From positions 496,001 to 560,000 of the forward strand of contig NZ_FNKP01000003.1 of the NCBI RefSeq assembly GCF_900099835.1: DNA of 64,000 nucleotides, written 5' to 3'. Source of the DNA: Paraburkholderia fungorum (GTDB lineage Bacteria; Pseudomonadota; Gammaproteobacteria; Burkholderiales; Burkholderiaceae). The stretch's first letter is position 1, and every line of letters begins with the position of its first letter. The translations under genes were made by a program, and so were the position numbers. The notes below the pieces were generated by a model. The model was not told the DNA's origin, ran no database searches, and saw only the letters and a list, made by a program, of their open reading frames with translations. Below are positions 53,767 to 62,453 of this stretch, one piece after another.

Positions 53767-56700
53767 ATGTTCGACAAAGTCCTGATTGCCAATCGTGGCG
53801 CGATTGCGTGCCGCATCCTGCGTACGCTGCGTGAACTCGATGTCGCGGGGATCGCTGTATTCAGCGAAGCCGATCGCGCGAGTTTGCATGTGAGTCAGGC
53901 GTCGTCCGCTCATTGCCTCGGCGAAGGCGCGGCGGGCGCGACCTATCTCGACATCGGCAAGATTCTCGATATCGCGCGCGCCGAAGGGGTGCAGGCGATC
54001 CATCCGGGTTACGGCTTTCTATCGGAAAACGCGGCGTTTGCCGATGCATGCGAGACGGCCGGCATTGCGTTCATCGGACCGACGCCCGAACAGTTGCGCA
54101 CGTTCGGCCTCAAGCACACAGCGCGCGCGATCGCTGCGACCCAGGGCGTGCCGATGCTCGAAGGCACCGGCTTGCTCGACGATGTCGCCGCCGCACTGGA
54201 CGCGGCGCAGCGCATCGGCTTTCCGGTGATGCTCAAAAGCACGGCGGGCGGTGGCGGCATCGGCATGCGCGTGTGCAATTCGGCCGACGATCTGGCCGCG
54301 CATTTCGATGTAGTGAAGCGACTCGGGCAGAACAATTTCAGCGATGCGGGCGTGTTCCTCGAAAAATATATCGAGCTTGCACGGCATCTCGAAGTGCAGG
54401 TTTTCGGCGACGGTCAGGGCGACGCAATCGCACTGGGCGTGCGCGACTGTTCCGTGCAACGGCGCAACCAGAAAGTACTTGAGGAAACGCCTGCTCCAAA
54501 CCTGCCCGACGGCATGGCCGATGCGCTTTGCGAAGCGGCAATAAAGCTGGCGAAAGCGGTAAATTATCGCTCGGCAGGTACTGTCGAGTTCGTCTACGAC
54601 AGTCTCGCGCAGCGCTTCTATTTTCTCGAAGTGAACACGCGTTTGCAGGTCGAGCACGGTGTGACCGAACAGGTGTGGGGCGTCGATCTCGTCCGCTGGA
54701 TGATCGAACTGGCCGCCGGTACTCTCGCCCCACTCGCGACGCTCGCACGGCACTTGCAACCCTCGGGCCATGCAATCCAGGCGCGGCTCTACGCGGAAGA
54801 CCCGGGCCGCGACTTCAAACCTAGCCCAGGTCTTTTGACGGATGTCGCGTTTCCTGTCGCCGATGGCCGCGCGCTGCGTATCGACAAATGGATCGAAGCC
54901 GGCTGCGAAGTGCCGCCCTATTTCGACCCGATGCTCGCGAAGCTGATCGCGTGGTCGCCGACCCGCGACGAAGCACGTCACGCGCTCGACGGCGCGCTCG
55001 CTGCAACGAGACTCTACGGTGTCGAGACGAATCGCGACTATCTGCGTCAGATCATCGACGACACGCCGTTTGCGAACGGCGAGCCGTGGACGCGTTGCCT
55101 CGACAACCTGCGCTACCGCGCGACCACCGTCGAAGTATTGAGTGGCGGCACACAAACGACGGTGCAGGACTATCCGGGGCGGCTCGGCTACTGGGCGGTC
55201 GGCATTCCTCCCTCGGGCCCGATGGACGACCGCGCGCTGCGCCTCGGCAACCGCCTGCTGGGCAACGACTCCGGCGCAGCAGGCTTCGAAATCACGATGA
55301 GCGGCCCGACGCTGCGCTTCAACACCGACGCGGTCGTGGCGATCACCGGCGCGACGCTGCCGGTTACGCTGAACGGCGGCGTTCAGCCGATGAACACCGC
55401 GCTGTATATCGCGGCCGGTTCGACGCTCGAACTCGGCACGATACGCGGCGCAGGGGCGCGCGCGTATCTGTGCGTGCGCGGTGGACTCGATGTTGCGCAG
55501 TATCTGGGCAGTCGCAGCACGTTCACGCTGGGCCAGTTTGGCGGACATGGCGGCCGCGCATTGCGCGCGGGGGACGTGCTGCATCTTCATCCGCTTGCCG
55601 AACATAATGCCGGTGAAGCATTGCCCGCGATACTCACGCCGCCTTTGCAGGCAGTTCGCGTGCTGCGCGTGATTTACGGCCCGCATGGCGCACCGGAGTA
55701 CTTCAGCGCCGCGTATATCGACCGCTTTCTCGCGACCGAATGGGAGATTCATTTCAATTCGAGCCGCACCGGTGTGCGCCTCATCGGGCCGAAGCCCGAA
55801 TGGACGCGCGAAGACGGTGGCGAAGCGGGTTTGCATCCGTCGAACATTCATGACAATCCGTACGCAGTCGGTGCAATCGATTTCACCGGCGACATGCCCG
55901 TGATACTCGGCCCCGATGGTCCAAGCCTGGGTGGCTTCGTCTGCCCGGTGACGATCATCGAGGCGGATCTGTGGCAGATCGGTCAGTTGAAGGCCGGCGA
56001 CAAGGTGCGCTTCACCCCCGTCGATATCGCAACGGCCCGCGCCGCCGCGCAAGCCCGCAATATCGAAACGGCCACGCTCGAAGCACAGGCCGCCGCTGCG
56101 CCGCTCGCTGCTGACAGTGTTAGCGCGACGCCCGCGTTGATATCGCCGATCGTGCTGGACATTGGCACCGACCGCGAGCGACTCGTCGCGCGACTTTCCG
56201 GCGACACGCATCTGCTGCTCGAAATCGGCCCCGCCGAACTCGACCTCGTATTGCGCTTTCGCGGGCATGCGTTGATGCAATCGCTCGAAGCGCTCGACAT
56301 CGACGGCGTAACGGATCTGACGCCGGGCATCCGTTCGCTGCAGATTCACTATCGGCCGGAACGTCTGCCGCTCGCCACGTTGCTCGCGACAATCGAAACC
56401 ACATGGCAACGCGTGTTGTTGCAGCAGGATTTGCGCGTGCCGTCGCGCATCGTGCATTTGCCGCTGTCGTGGGAAGACCCCGCGTGCCAGCTCGCAATCG
56501 ATAAATACATGACCACCGTGCGCAAGGATGCGCCCTGGTGTCCGAGCAATCTGGAGTTCATTCGCCGGATCAACGATCTCGATTCGATCGATGCCGTGAA
56601 GCGCATCGTGTTCGATGCAAGCTATCTGGTGATGGGTCTCGGCGACGTTTATCTCGGCGCGCCGGTCGCGACACCGCTCGATCCACGTCACCGGCTCGTC

Positions 56701-57390
56701 ACCACCAAGTACAACCCCGCGCGCACATGGACCGCAGAAAACTCGGTGGGCATCGGCGGCGCTTATCTGTGCGTGTACGGCATGGAGGGACCAGGCGGAT
56801 ATCAGTTTGTCGGCCGCACGCTGCAGATGTGGAATCGCTACAGGAAGACGGCGGACTTCGCGGGCCGTCCGTATCTGCTGCGTTTTTTCGATCAGATCCG
56901 CTTCTACGAGGTCCCCGCCGATGAGCTTTTGCGCATACGTAGCGACTTTCCGCTGGGCCGCTATCCGCTACGTATCGAAGAAACCGAACTGTCGTTATCG
57001 GACTATCAGGATTTTCTGGAGCGGGAAGCTGACGGCATCGACGGTTTTCGCATACGGCAACAAGCCGCGTTCCAGGCCGAACGGCAACGCTGGCATGAAG
57101 CCGGGACCGTCGAAGAAACTCTGGAACAACCCGTCGCCATCGAGACCGGCACAGCACCGCTCGACGATCACCAGGTCGCGGTGGACAGCGAGATTGCAGG
57201 CAATCTCTGGCAGGTCCACGTGAATCCCGGTGCAACCGTCGCGGCGGGCGACGTGCTGCTCGTCATCGAGTCGATGAAGATGGAAATCTCGGTGACGGCC
57301 CCCTGCGCAGGGGTGATCGACGAAGTGCATGTCGCGCCTGGCTCGCCGGTGCGGGCGGGCCAACGCGTGGTCGTGATAGCGCGCGCGTGA
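53767..57390 (+). CDS. Biotin-dependent guanidine/urea carboxylase
   Basis: A 1207-residue multidomain enzyme of full length. Biotin carboxylase occupies about 1-450 (VLIANRGAIACRILRTLRE, KSTAGGGGIGMRV, FLEVNTRLQVEHGVTE). An allophanate-hydrolase-subunit-2/KipA-like domain runs from about 460 to 770 (TVQDYPGRLGYWAVGIPPSG), followed by a subunit-1/KipI-like domain to about 1000. The C-terminal biotinyl domain carries VIESMKMEISV with the biotin lysine between methionines. It carboxylates urea or guanidine using ATP and bicarbonate. Under a guanidine-I riboswitch and with UAAP1/2, guanidine is the likely substrate. The ATG at 53767 starts the family N-terminus. No allophanate hydrolase follows. 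Confidence 0.95.
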   Translation: MFDKVLIANRGAIACRILRTLRELDVAGIAVFSEADRASLHVSQASSAHCLGEGAAGATYLDIGKILDIARAEGVQAIHPGYGFLSENAAFADACETAGIAFIGPTPEQLRTFGLKHTARAIAATQGVPMLEGTGLLDDVAAALDAAQRIGFPVMLKSTAGGGGIGMRVCNSADDLAAHFDVVKRLGQNNFSDAGVFLEKYIELARHLEVQVFGDGQGDAIALGVRDCSVQRRNQKVLEETPAPNLPDGMADALCEAAIKLAKAVNYRSAGTVEFVYDSLAQRFYFLEVNTRLQVEHGVTEQVWGVDLVRWMIELAAGTLAPLATLARHLQPSGHAIQARLYAEDPGRDFKPSPGLLTDVAFPVADGRALRIDKWIEAGCEVPPYFDPMLAKLIAWSPTRDEARHALDGALAATRLYGVETNRDYLRQIIDDTPFANGEPWTRCLDNLRYRATTVEVLSGGTQTTVQDYPGRLGYWAVGIPPSGPMDDRALRLGNRLLGNDSGAAGFEITMSGPTLRFNTDAVVAITGATLPVTLNGGVQPMNTALYIAAGSTLELGTIRGAGARAYLCVRGGLDVAQYLGSRSTFTLGQFGGHGGRALRAGDVLHLHPLAEHNAGEALPAILTPPLQAVRVLRVIYGPHGAPEYFSAAYIDRFLATEWEIHFNSSRTGVRLIGPKPEWTREDGGEAGLHPSNIHDNPYAVGAIDFTGDMPVILGPDGPSLGGFVCPVTIIEADLWQIGQLKAGDKVRFTPVDIATARAAAQARNIETATLEAQAAAAPLAADSVSATPALISPIVLDIGTDRERLVARLSGDTHLLLEIGPAELDLVLRFRGHALMQSLEALDIDGVTDLTPGIRSLQIHYRPERLPLATLLATIETTWQRVLLQQDLRVPSRIVHLPLSWEDPACQLAIDKYMTTVRKDAPWCPSNLEFIRRINDLDSIDAVKRIVFDASYLVMGLGDVYLGAPVATPLDPRHRLVTTKYNPARTWTAENSVGIGGAYLCVYGMEGPGGYQFVGRTLQMWNRYRKTADFAGRPYLLRFFDQIRFYEVPADELLRIRSDFPLGRYPLRIEETELSLSDYQDFLEREADGIDGFRIRQQAAFQAERQRWHEAGTVEETLEQPVAIETGTAPLDDHQVAVDSEIAGNLWQVHVNPGATVAAGDVLLVIESMKMEISVTAPCAGVIDEVHVAPGSPVRAGQRVVVIARA

Positions 57391-57410
57391 TATCGACGCG
57401 CGCACCTTGA

Positions 57411-57440
57411 GGCCGGCTGCGATGCACCATGCAGCCGGCC
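57411..57440 (+). terminator. Strong stem-loop at the end of the guanidine operon
   Basis: GGCCGGCTGC (57411-57420) and GCAGCCGGCC (57431-57440) form a perfect ten-bp GC-rich stem with a ten-base loop, 20 bases after the carboxylase stop. There is no T tract. It also lies just past the stop of the convergent VOC gene, so it may act in both directions. Confidence 0.7.
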
Positions 57441-57448
57441 GATCGTGC

Positions 57449-57865
57449 TTACGCTTTATCCGGCCCGGCCTGAATCATCTTCCAGCCGTTACCCGCCGGG
57501 TCGCGGAAACCGGCGTCGATGCTGCCGTACCGCTCGACCGGCTCCTGTGTGAATTCCACGCCATCGGCCTTCAGCCTCGCGTAAGTCGCGCGGCAGTCGG
57601 ACACCGCGAGGACAAGCGGCGGCATCGCACCTTTGGCGACCATCGCGCGCAAAGTCTGCGCGGTAGACTCGTCGTGGATCGGCGGCCCCGGCGTGAACAG
57701 GCCCAGCTGAAACGACGGCTGATCCGGGTGCTGGACCGTCAACCACCGGTAGGCACCGTTGCGCACGTCCGTGTGCACGCGGAATCCGAGTTTGTCGACG
57801 TAAAACACGAGCGCTTCGTCCTGGTTGTCGACGTACAGGCCCACTACGCTAATGCCCTGGTTCAT
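57449..57865 (-). CDS. VOC-family (glyoxalase/bleomycin-resistance fold) protein
   Basis: A 138-residue protein with the two beta-alpha-beta-beta-beta modules of the VOC fold: VVGLYVDNQDEALVFYVDKLGFRVHTD and PLVLAVSDCRATYARLKADGVEFTQEPVERYGSIDAGFRDPAGNGWKMIQ. Members include glyoxalase I, dioxygenases and drug-binding proteins; the exact activity is unknown. The ATG at 57865 has GGGAGA at good spacing. It overlaps the 3' end of the AraC-type gene, so the two are co-transcribed. Confidence 0.9.
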   Translation of the reverse strand: MNQGISVVGLYVDNQDEALVFYVDKLGFRVHTDVRNGAYRWLTVQHPDQPSFQLGLFTPGPPIHDESTAQTLRAMVAKGAMPPLVLAVSDCRATYARLKADGVEFTQEPVERYGSIDAGFRDPAGNGWKMIQAGPDKA

Positions 57866-58406
57866 CACGCTTTCTCCCTGGTTGTGGAGTCGGCAATGTA
57901 CCTTTCGCCACGCGGCGCCGCTTCTCCAAAACTGCGATGGTGAGGTCCGGGCGCTGCGCGGCCTTCAGCACGCAGGCAGGTACACGGTCGAGTTGCTGCA
58001 TGGCGGCACGCGCTTCTCGGCGCATCGCGCTCGGGCTTCGGCCGGTAATGTCGCGGAAGATGCGGCCAAAGGTGCCCAGGCTTTCCCAACCGGTAGCGAA
58101 CGCGATGTCAGTGATGCTCAGGTCGGTGTCGCGCAGCAGGGTGTTCGCCTGTTCGATGCGACGTGTCAGCAAATAGCGATGCGGCGGGACGCCAAAAGCT
58201 CGTTTGAACGAGCGCGCGAAATGGGCCTCGGAGACGCCGCTGACCGAAGCAAGCCGCTCGACAGGCCAGGCCTCGTGCGACGCAGCATCCATGCGATCTT
58301 TGGCGCGCAGAAGACGACGCAGCAGGACTGGGTCCAGCAATTGATCGGCCTCGGCCGTTGCAGCGGACGGCTGACTACCGGCGGTTGACGAAGTTGATGA
58401 TGTCAT
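57849..58406 (-). CDS. AraC-family transcriptional regulator
   Basis: A regulator of about 185 residues consisting mainly of the double helix-turn-helix of the AraC family (VERLASVSGVSEAHFARSFKRAFGVPPHRYLLTRRIEQANTLLRDTDLSITDIAFATGWESLGTFGRIFRDITGRSP). There is no sizeable ligand domain. The start is uncertain: the ATG at 58406 lacks a clear ribosome binding site, and the frame is open to 58586 with ATGs at 58478 and 58508. It overlaps the VOC gene by 17 bases; AraC/VOC pairs of this type are common in Proteobacteria, and the regulator probably controls the enzyme. Confidence 0.85.
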   Translation of the reverse strand: MTSSTSSTAGSQPSAATAEADQLLDPVLLRRLLRAKDRMDAASHEAWPVERLASVSGVSEAHFARSFKRAFGVPPHRYLLTRRIEQANTLLRDTDLSITDIAFATGWESLGTFGRIFRDITGRSPSAMRREARAAMQQLDRVPACVLKAAQRPDLTIAVLEKRRRVAKGTLPTPQPGRKRDEPGH

Positions 58407-58605
58407 TGGGGGGAATCTGGGAGGGCGACTGAAGGCCGTGTTTCCAGATCGCGGATAACGCTGTTTATAGGTGCCCATAGCGGATGGCGCACGTGTAAAA
58501 GTGGGCATGACGACATGGGTGTTGTAAAGGCGACGCACGATTCGTTGCCAGAGTTCGCTGGAGTTCAACCATAATGGCAAAAACATCGCCGGAGCTCATC
58601 CCATC

Positions 58606-58848
58606 ATGAAGTCCCGTTGCCTTGCCGCAGTTCTCGCCGTTCTCGCCACTGGCTGCACAACGACTCCGGCGAGTTATCAGCAGGCAACCGATTCAGGGAC
58701 CTACGTCCTGCACAGTCCGGGTCGTTCACCGTATGCCGACTCTGCGTCAAGACCACCGAGACTCACGGTCGGCACCAGCTATCCAGACACGCAACTCATT
58801 CTGCCCTGGTTCCTCAACGACGTAATCGACTTCGTGAACTACCGCTAG
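58606..58848 (+). CDS. Small lipoprotein of unknown function
   Basis: An 80-residue protein with a signal peptide and lipobox LATGC at residues 13-17, followed by a short mature part (SYQQATDSGTYVLHSPGRSP, YPDTQLILPWFLNDVIDFV). I do not recognise a family. It is divergent from the AraC gene and convergent with the LysR gene. Confidence 0.6.
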   Translation: MKSRCLAAVLAVLATGCTTTPASYQQATDSGTYVLHSPGRSPYADSASRPPRLTVGTSYPDTQLILPWFLNDVIDFVNYR

Positions 58849-58862
58849 TGTCGTCGGCGCAG

Positions 58863-59780
58863 TCAGGGGATTTCCTTTCGATCCCAGGGCGGTTCGTCGC
58901 CGAACGCTTCGGTCAGGTAATCGACAAACCGGCGCACCTTGAGAGGTATGCGCTGCGCGCTCGGATAAACCGCCTGAATCGTCAGATTCGCCGCGTGATA
59001 AGCCGGCAGTAGAACCACCAGCTCACCCCGTCGAAGATGCTCGCCGAACACGAAGGTCGGACCATACGCAATGCCCGCGCCCGCAAGGGCGGCGGCCAGA
59101 AGCATCTGCGTATTGTTGGCTGCCATCCGGCAGGGTCCGTCAATGACGTGCGCGCGGTTCTCCGCGTCGAGCAAGGTCCAGTCGCCGGCCGACACGGCTT
59201 CGCTAAACGCAAGCCGCTGCGCAAGCCGCAAGTCTTCCGGCTTGCGCGGCGTGCCATGGCGCGCGAGATAGGCGGGAGACGCGCACACCACCATCCGGCA
59301 AGGCGCGAGTCTGCGGGTCACCAGTGCCGGGTCCTCCAGCCGTCCGACGCGGATAGCGACATCGACGCCCGTGTCGATGAGGTCGACATAGCGGTCGCCA
59401 AGCAGCACTTCCACGTTGACTTGCGGATGGTCCTCCAGATAGCGCGCCACCACTCCGCCAAGGTGCATCGCGCCGAACGTCACCGGTGCCGCGACACGCA
59501 GCACGCCGCGCGCGGTGCCTTGCGAATCGCTCGCTTCGCGGGTTGCCTCGTCGAAGGCTTCCAGAATCCGCTTGCTGCGTTCGTAGTAAGTCTGGCCGGT
59601 ATCGGTCAGGCTCAGGCGCCTCGTGGTGCGCTGAAGTAGCCGCGCATTCAGTTCGGTCTCAAGGGCGCTCACGTGCTTGCCCGCCATCGCTGCCGATAAT
59701 CCGAAGCGACGCGCCGCTGCAGCAAAGCTGCCTTCCTCGACGGCGGCGACGAATACTCCAAGGCTGGTGAGCCGGTCCAT
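58863..59780 (-). CDS. LysR-family transcriptional regulator
   Basis: A 305-residue LTTR of the CrgA-like subgroup. The winged helix is DRLTSLGVFVAAVEEGSFAAAARRFGLSAAMAGKHVSALE, followed by the VLRVAAPVTFGAMHLGG effector domain. Its start faces a palindrome with LysR geometry at 59796-59812. The divergent DNA holds only the remnant of an alpha/beta-hydrolase gene, then a metallo-beta-lactamase-fold gene, which may now be its target. Confidence 0.92.
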   Translation of the reverse strand: MDRLTSLGVFVAAVEEGSFAAAARRFGLSAAMAGKHVSALETELNARLLQRTTRRLSLTDTGQTYYERSKRILEAFDEATREASDSQGTARGVLRVAAPVTFGAMHLGGVVARYLEDHPQVNVEVLLGDRYVDLIDTGVDVAIRVGRLEDPALVTRRLAPCRMVVCASPAYLARHGTPRKPEDLRLAQRLAFSEAVSAGDWTLLDAENRAHVIDGPCRMAANNTQMLLAAALAGAGIAYGPTFVFGEHLRRGELVVLLPAYHAANLTIQAVYPSAQRIPLKVRRFVDYLTEAFGDEPPWDRKEIP

Positions 59781-59795
59781 TCTTATTTCCCCATT

Positions 59796-59812
59796 CGATA
59801 ATTGGATTATCG
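59796..59812. promoter_or_regulatory. LysR-type operator palindrome
   Basis: CGATAAT-TGG-ATTATCG is a perfect inverted repeat containing T-N11-A within ATAATTGGATTAT. It lies 16 bases before the LysR start. A further half-site, AATTATC, occurs near 59835. The position fits the autoregulatory site of the LysR protein. Confidence 0.6.
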
Positions 59813-59896
59813 ACTCAAAACACTATTTCGCCAATTATCAAACCGGGGAATTGAATCTACGATTCGGGTATCAGCTCAAGGTCTATTGACCCGGAA

Positions 59897-60082
59897 TTGG
59901 ATATCAGGCGGAACGGTACGCGGATTCATGTCACGCGAAGTGGCTGCGGCGACCTGGCGCGGGTGCGCCTGCACCACCACGGCGGTTCGTCGCACATGAG
60001 CAGCGCAGCCATGCAGGCGATGGGACCGCGTCGCGACGATGGATGGCGGCTGCAAATCTCGACTCCGCGTGGACCGAACTGA
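59897..60082 (+). pseudogene. N-terminal remnant of an alpha/beta-hydrolase gene
   Basis: The frame encodes MDIRRNGTRIHVTRSG, then GDLARVRLHHHGGSSHM and SAAMQAMGPR before it loses similarity and stops. It resembles the start of alpha/beta-hydrolases (typically DIRVNGTRIHV...SGDLALVFLHYWGGSSRTW). The oxyanion region is altered and the nucleophile elbow and the rest are gone. It is most likely a decayed gene once divergent from the LysR regulator. Confidence 0.45.
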
Positions 60083-60130
60083 CCGGCGCTACAACTGCAA
60101 CGCCATAACCGACCAACATCAACGCACATC

Positions 60131-60919
60131 ATGAATCAACCTACTATCGTCACGATTCCCATCCTGCCGTTCGGCATGGTCAATTGCCACCTGATCATCG
60201 GTGCAACAGGCTGCGTTATCGTGGACACGGGTACGCCCGGGTCCGAGGACAAGATCGGTCGCGCCTTGAACGAACAGGGTCTCGGCTTTCGCGATGTCAC
60301 CCTGATCGTGGTCACTCACGCGCATACCGACCATGCCGGTTCGGCCGCGCGACTGCGTGAACTGACGGGGGCACCGATCCTGGCTCACGCCGACGATCTG
60401 GACTACTACGAGCGGCGCAAGGAAATGACATACTGCGTCGCCCATTGGTGGGGACCGCTGTTCCTGCGCTCGGGCGTACCCGTCGAACCGTACCTGCCAT
60501 TTACGCCCGACATCCTGCTGCAGGATCAGGCCAGCGTTGACCTGAGCCGCTATGGAATCGACGGCGTGGCGAGGCACACGCCGGGTCACACAGCCGGGTC
60601 GGTGTCGGTTGAGCTAGGCAGTGGAGATGCGTTGGTCGGTGACCTGGTCGCCTCAGGCGTCTTTCTGGGGGGATTGATACGCAAAGGGCACGCCATGCGC
60701 CCACCTTTCGAAGACGATCCGCAAGCGGTCAGCTCAGAACTGCTCGGCATGGTGGACGCGGGCATGCAACGCTTTCACATGGGCCATGGCGGCCCGCTGC
60801 CTGCCACGGAAGTGCGTCGACACGCGCTCTCTTTGCAGAACCAGAAGCCCGGTCGCCAATATGGAATGCAGACTATTGGGTGTGACTGCTCGAAGCGCAA
60901 GCTGGTTGAATTAAGTTGA
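60131..60919 (+). CDS. Metallo-beta-lactamase-fold hydrolase
   Basis: A 262-residue MBL-fold protein without signal peptide. The metal-binding HxHxDH is in VVTHAHTDHAGSAARL, the third His in HTPGHTAGSVSV, the bridging Asp in ALVGDLVASG, and the last His in HMGHGGPLP. It resembles hydroxyacylglutathione-hydrolase-like and lactonase-like members. The C-terminus is longer than needed and cysteine-containing (IGCDCSKRKL). It follows the hydrolase remnant and converges on the AraC gene. The substrate is unknown. Confidence 0.9.
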   Translation: MNQPTIVTIPILPFGMVNCHLIIGATGCVIVDTGTPGSEDKIGRALNEQGLGFRDVTLIVVTHAHTDHAGSAARLRELTGAPILAHADDLDYYERRKEMTYCVAHWWGPLFLRSGVPVEPYLPFTPDILLQDQASVDLSRYGIDGVARHTPGHTAGSVSVELGSGDALVGDLVASGVFLGGLIRKGHAMRPPFEDDPQAVSSELLGMVDAGMQRFHMGHGGPLPATEVRRHALSLQNQKPGRQYGMQTIGCDCSKRKLVELS

Positions 60920-60980
60920 GTGACTAAGACATGGCCTGCCCAATTGCTTGCAGGGATGCCTGGATCTGGCAGGAAACTCT

Positions 60981-61961
60981 TTACACGCCCTTTCGAAACT
61001 CGCGAGGCGTTTTACCGAAAGCCGCTTTAAATGACTGACTGAAGTGCGTCGGGTTGTTGAATCCCCATGAAGAAGCAATCTCCCCGATGGCGCGACTCAA
61101 CTGCCCCCGGTCTTCGAGATCGCGAGCACACCTGGCCAATCTTCGCTCCCAGATGTACCGCTCAACCGACTGACCGTCGCTGGCAAAAACCGAACTCAGG
61201 TATCGCTTCGAGATGCCCAGATGCCCGGCGACATCAGCGGGTGCCAGTGAATGATCTCGCAGATTCGCTTCGATAAAAGCTCGACCACGATAGGCGAGCA
61301 TTGTCCTCGTCACCGTGTTTCCTGTCGTACCCGGAGACGTGTTGTCCGGTCGCGACATGAATGCCGTCAGGGCCATGTCTATCGCCTGTCCGGTTAACCG
61401 TTGCGCGATATCGGTGCTAAAGCTCTCGAAGTTTTGCGCCAGCGAACTGACGAAATTCTTCGTCATCGTGCCCAGCGGATTGTCCGTCGTGACGACGGTC
61501 GCCGTATGGTTTTCGATGGGGCCAATCTGCTTGCGCACGAGCGTTCTTGGGATCTGCAGAACTAATTGGGATTGAGCCTTGGGAAACTCGGCGCGAAAAG
61601 TTTTCGATGTATCGAGCAAGGTAATGTCGCCTGGACGGAGAACATTGCGCCGGTTGTCCTGTTCGACAATCGCCTCGCCTGTCATCTGTATGCAGACAAA
61701 TACCTGCTCTTCCCCAATCTGTGAGATTTTCGGCTTGACCCGAGCTATTTCATGCGACGCCGCCACGATTTCAATCAGGTTGACCGGACTCGAAAGGTGA
61801 GCGGTAATCGACCCGGAGAAACCTTCATCCCTCTCGCTCGAACACTCCAGATGAGTCAAAAGATTCGCCACCCTGGTTTGCCAGAAGGCCAGTCTCGCGC
61901 CAGGCGGCACGCGGTCGGTGGAAATGAGGACAGGGGCCCGGTTCATCGCTGTACTGTTCAT
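60981..61961 (-). CDS. AraC-family regulator with AraC-binding-like N-terminal domain
   Basis: A 326-residue regulator. The N-terminal half is the AraC-binding-like domain (RLAFWQTRVANLLTHLECSSERDEGFSGSI, VLRPGDITLLDTSKTFRAEFP), as in FeaR/NitR-type regulators. The C-terminal double HTH (LAPADVAGHLGISKRYLSSVFASDGQSVERYIWERRLARC and IGEIASSWGFNNPTHFSQSFKAAFGKTPREFR) completes it. It is divergent from the HD-domain gene at 62454, its most probable target with the hydrolase downstream. Confidence 0.93.
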   Translation of the reverse strand: MNSTAMNRAPVLISTDRVPPGARLAFWQTRVANLLTHLECSSERDEGFSGSITAHLSSPVNLIEIVAASHEIARVKPKISQIGEEQVFVCIQMTGEAIVEQDNRRNVLRPGDITLLDTSKTFRAEFPKAQSQLVLQIPRTLVRKQIGPIENHTATVVTTDNPLGTMTKNFVSSLAQNFESFSTDIAQRLTGQAIDMALTAFMSRPDNTSPGTTGNTVTRTMLAYRGRAFIEANLRDHSLAPADVAGHLGISKRYLSSVFASDGQSVERYIWERRLARCARDLEDRGQLSRAIGEIASSWGFNNPTHFSQSFKAAFGKTPREFRKGV

Positions 61962-62453
61962 GCGCGTGCGCCCCTTTTGAAGAGCTGCGTAGGTCGATTC
62001 TTTGCGCGTTCGCCAGAATAATCATCCCGACAATGGGACGTCCCGTCCATCTCGTTGTGCTGCCGCCCAACGCTTTGTGATGATAGACGATGTCAATTTT
62101 TCGCGCGACCTGCCCCCGACTTTCGTCAAAGGGAATAAAGAATGTAGTCAGGCGGCACGGTTATGGCGCGGCGTCCGCGCTCCGTTACACTCCAGGCACG
62201 ATACGAAGTCGAGTCAGCCAGCATTCACGTTCGACATATAGAACCCGCTCATCACACGGGGCCGACATATGGCGACGCTATTCTCCAGGCGTCCGTGCAG
62301 CCGGGCGAACTCTGCGCCGCCGTTATCCGACCGTAATCTGAAACACAGAAAAAAGAAGTACGCAGGGCCATTGACTTACAACGCGCGTTTTCGCGCCTGA
62401 ATCACCCGCCGTTCAATGCCTTTAAGTTCTTTCATCTTGGTGGAGAAGAAACA
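61962..62453. other. Divergent region between AraC and HD-domain genes
   Basis: About 490 bases with no supported gene. Short frames overlap without domains. It should contain the AraC-protein binding sites and the promoter of the HD-domain gene, but I could not pick out a direct repeat with confidence. Confidence 0.45.

Noticed and set aside
54019..56691. 890-codon minus-strand frame
   Set aside because: It is antisense to the urea/guanidine carboxylase, a common effect of strong GC bias at third codon positions.
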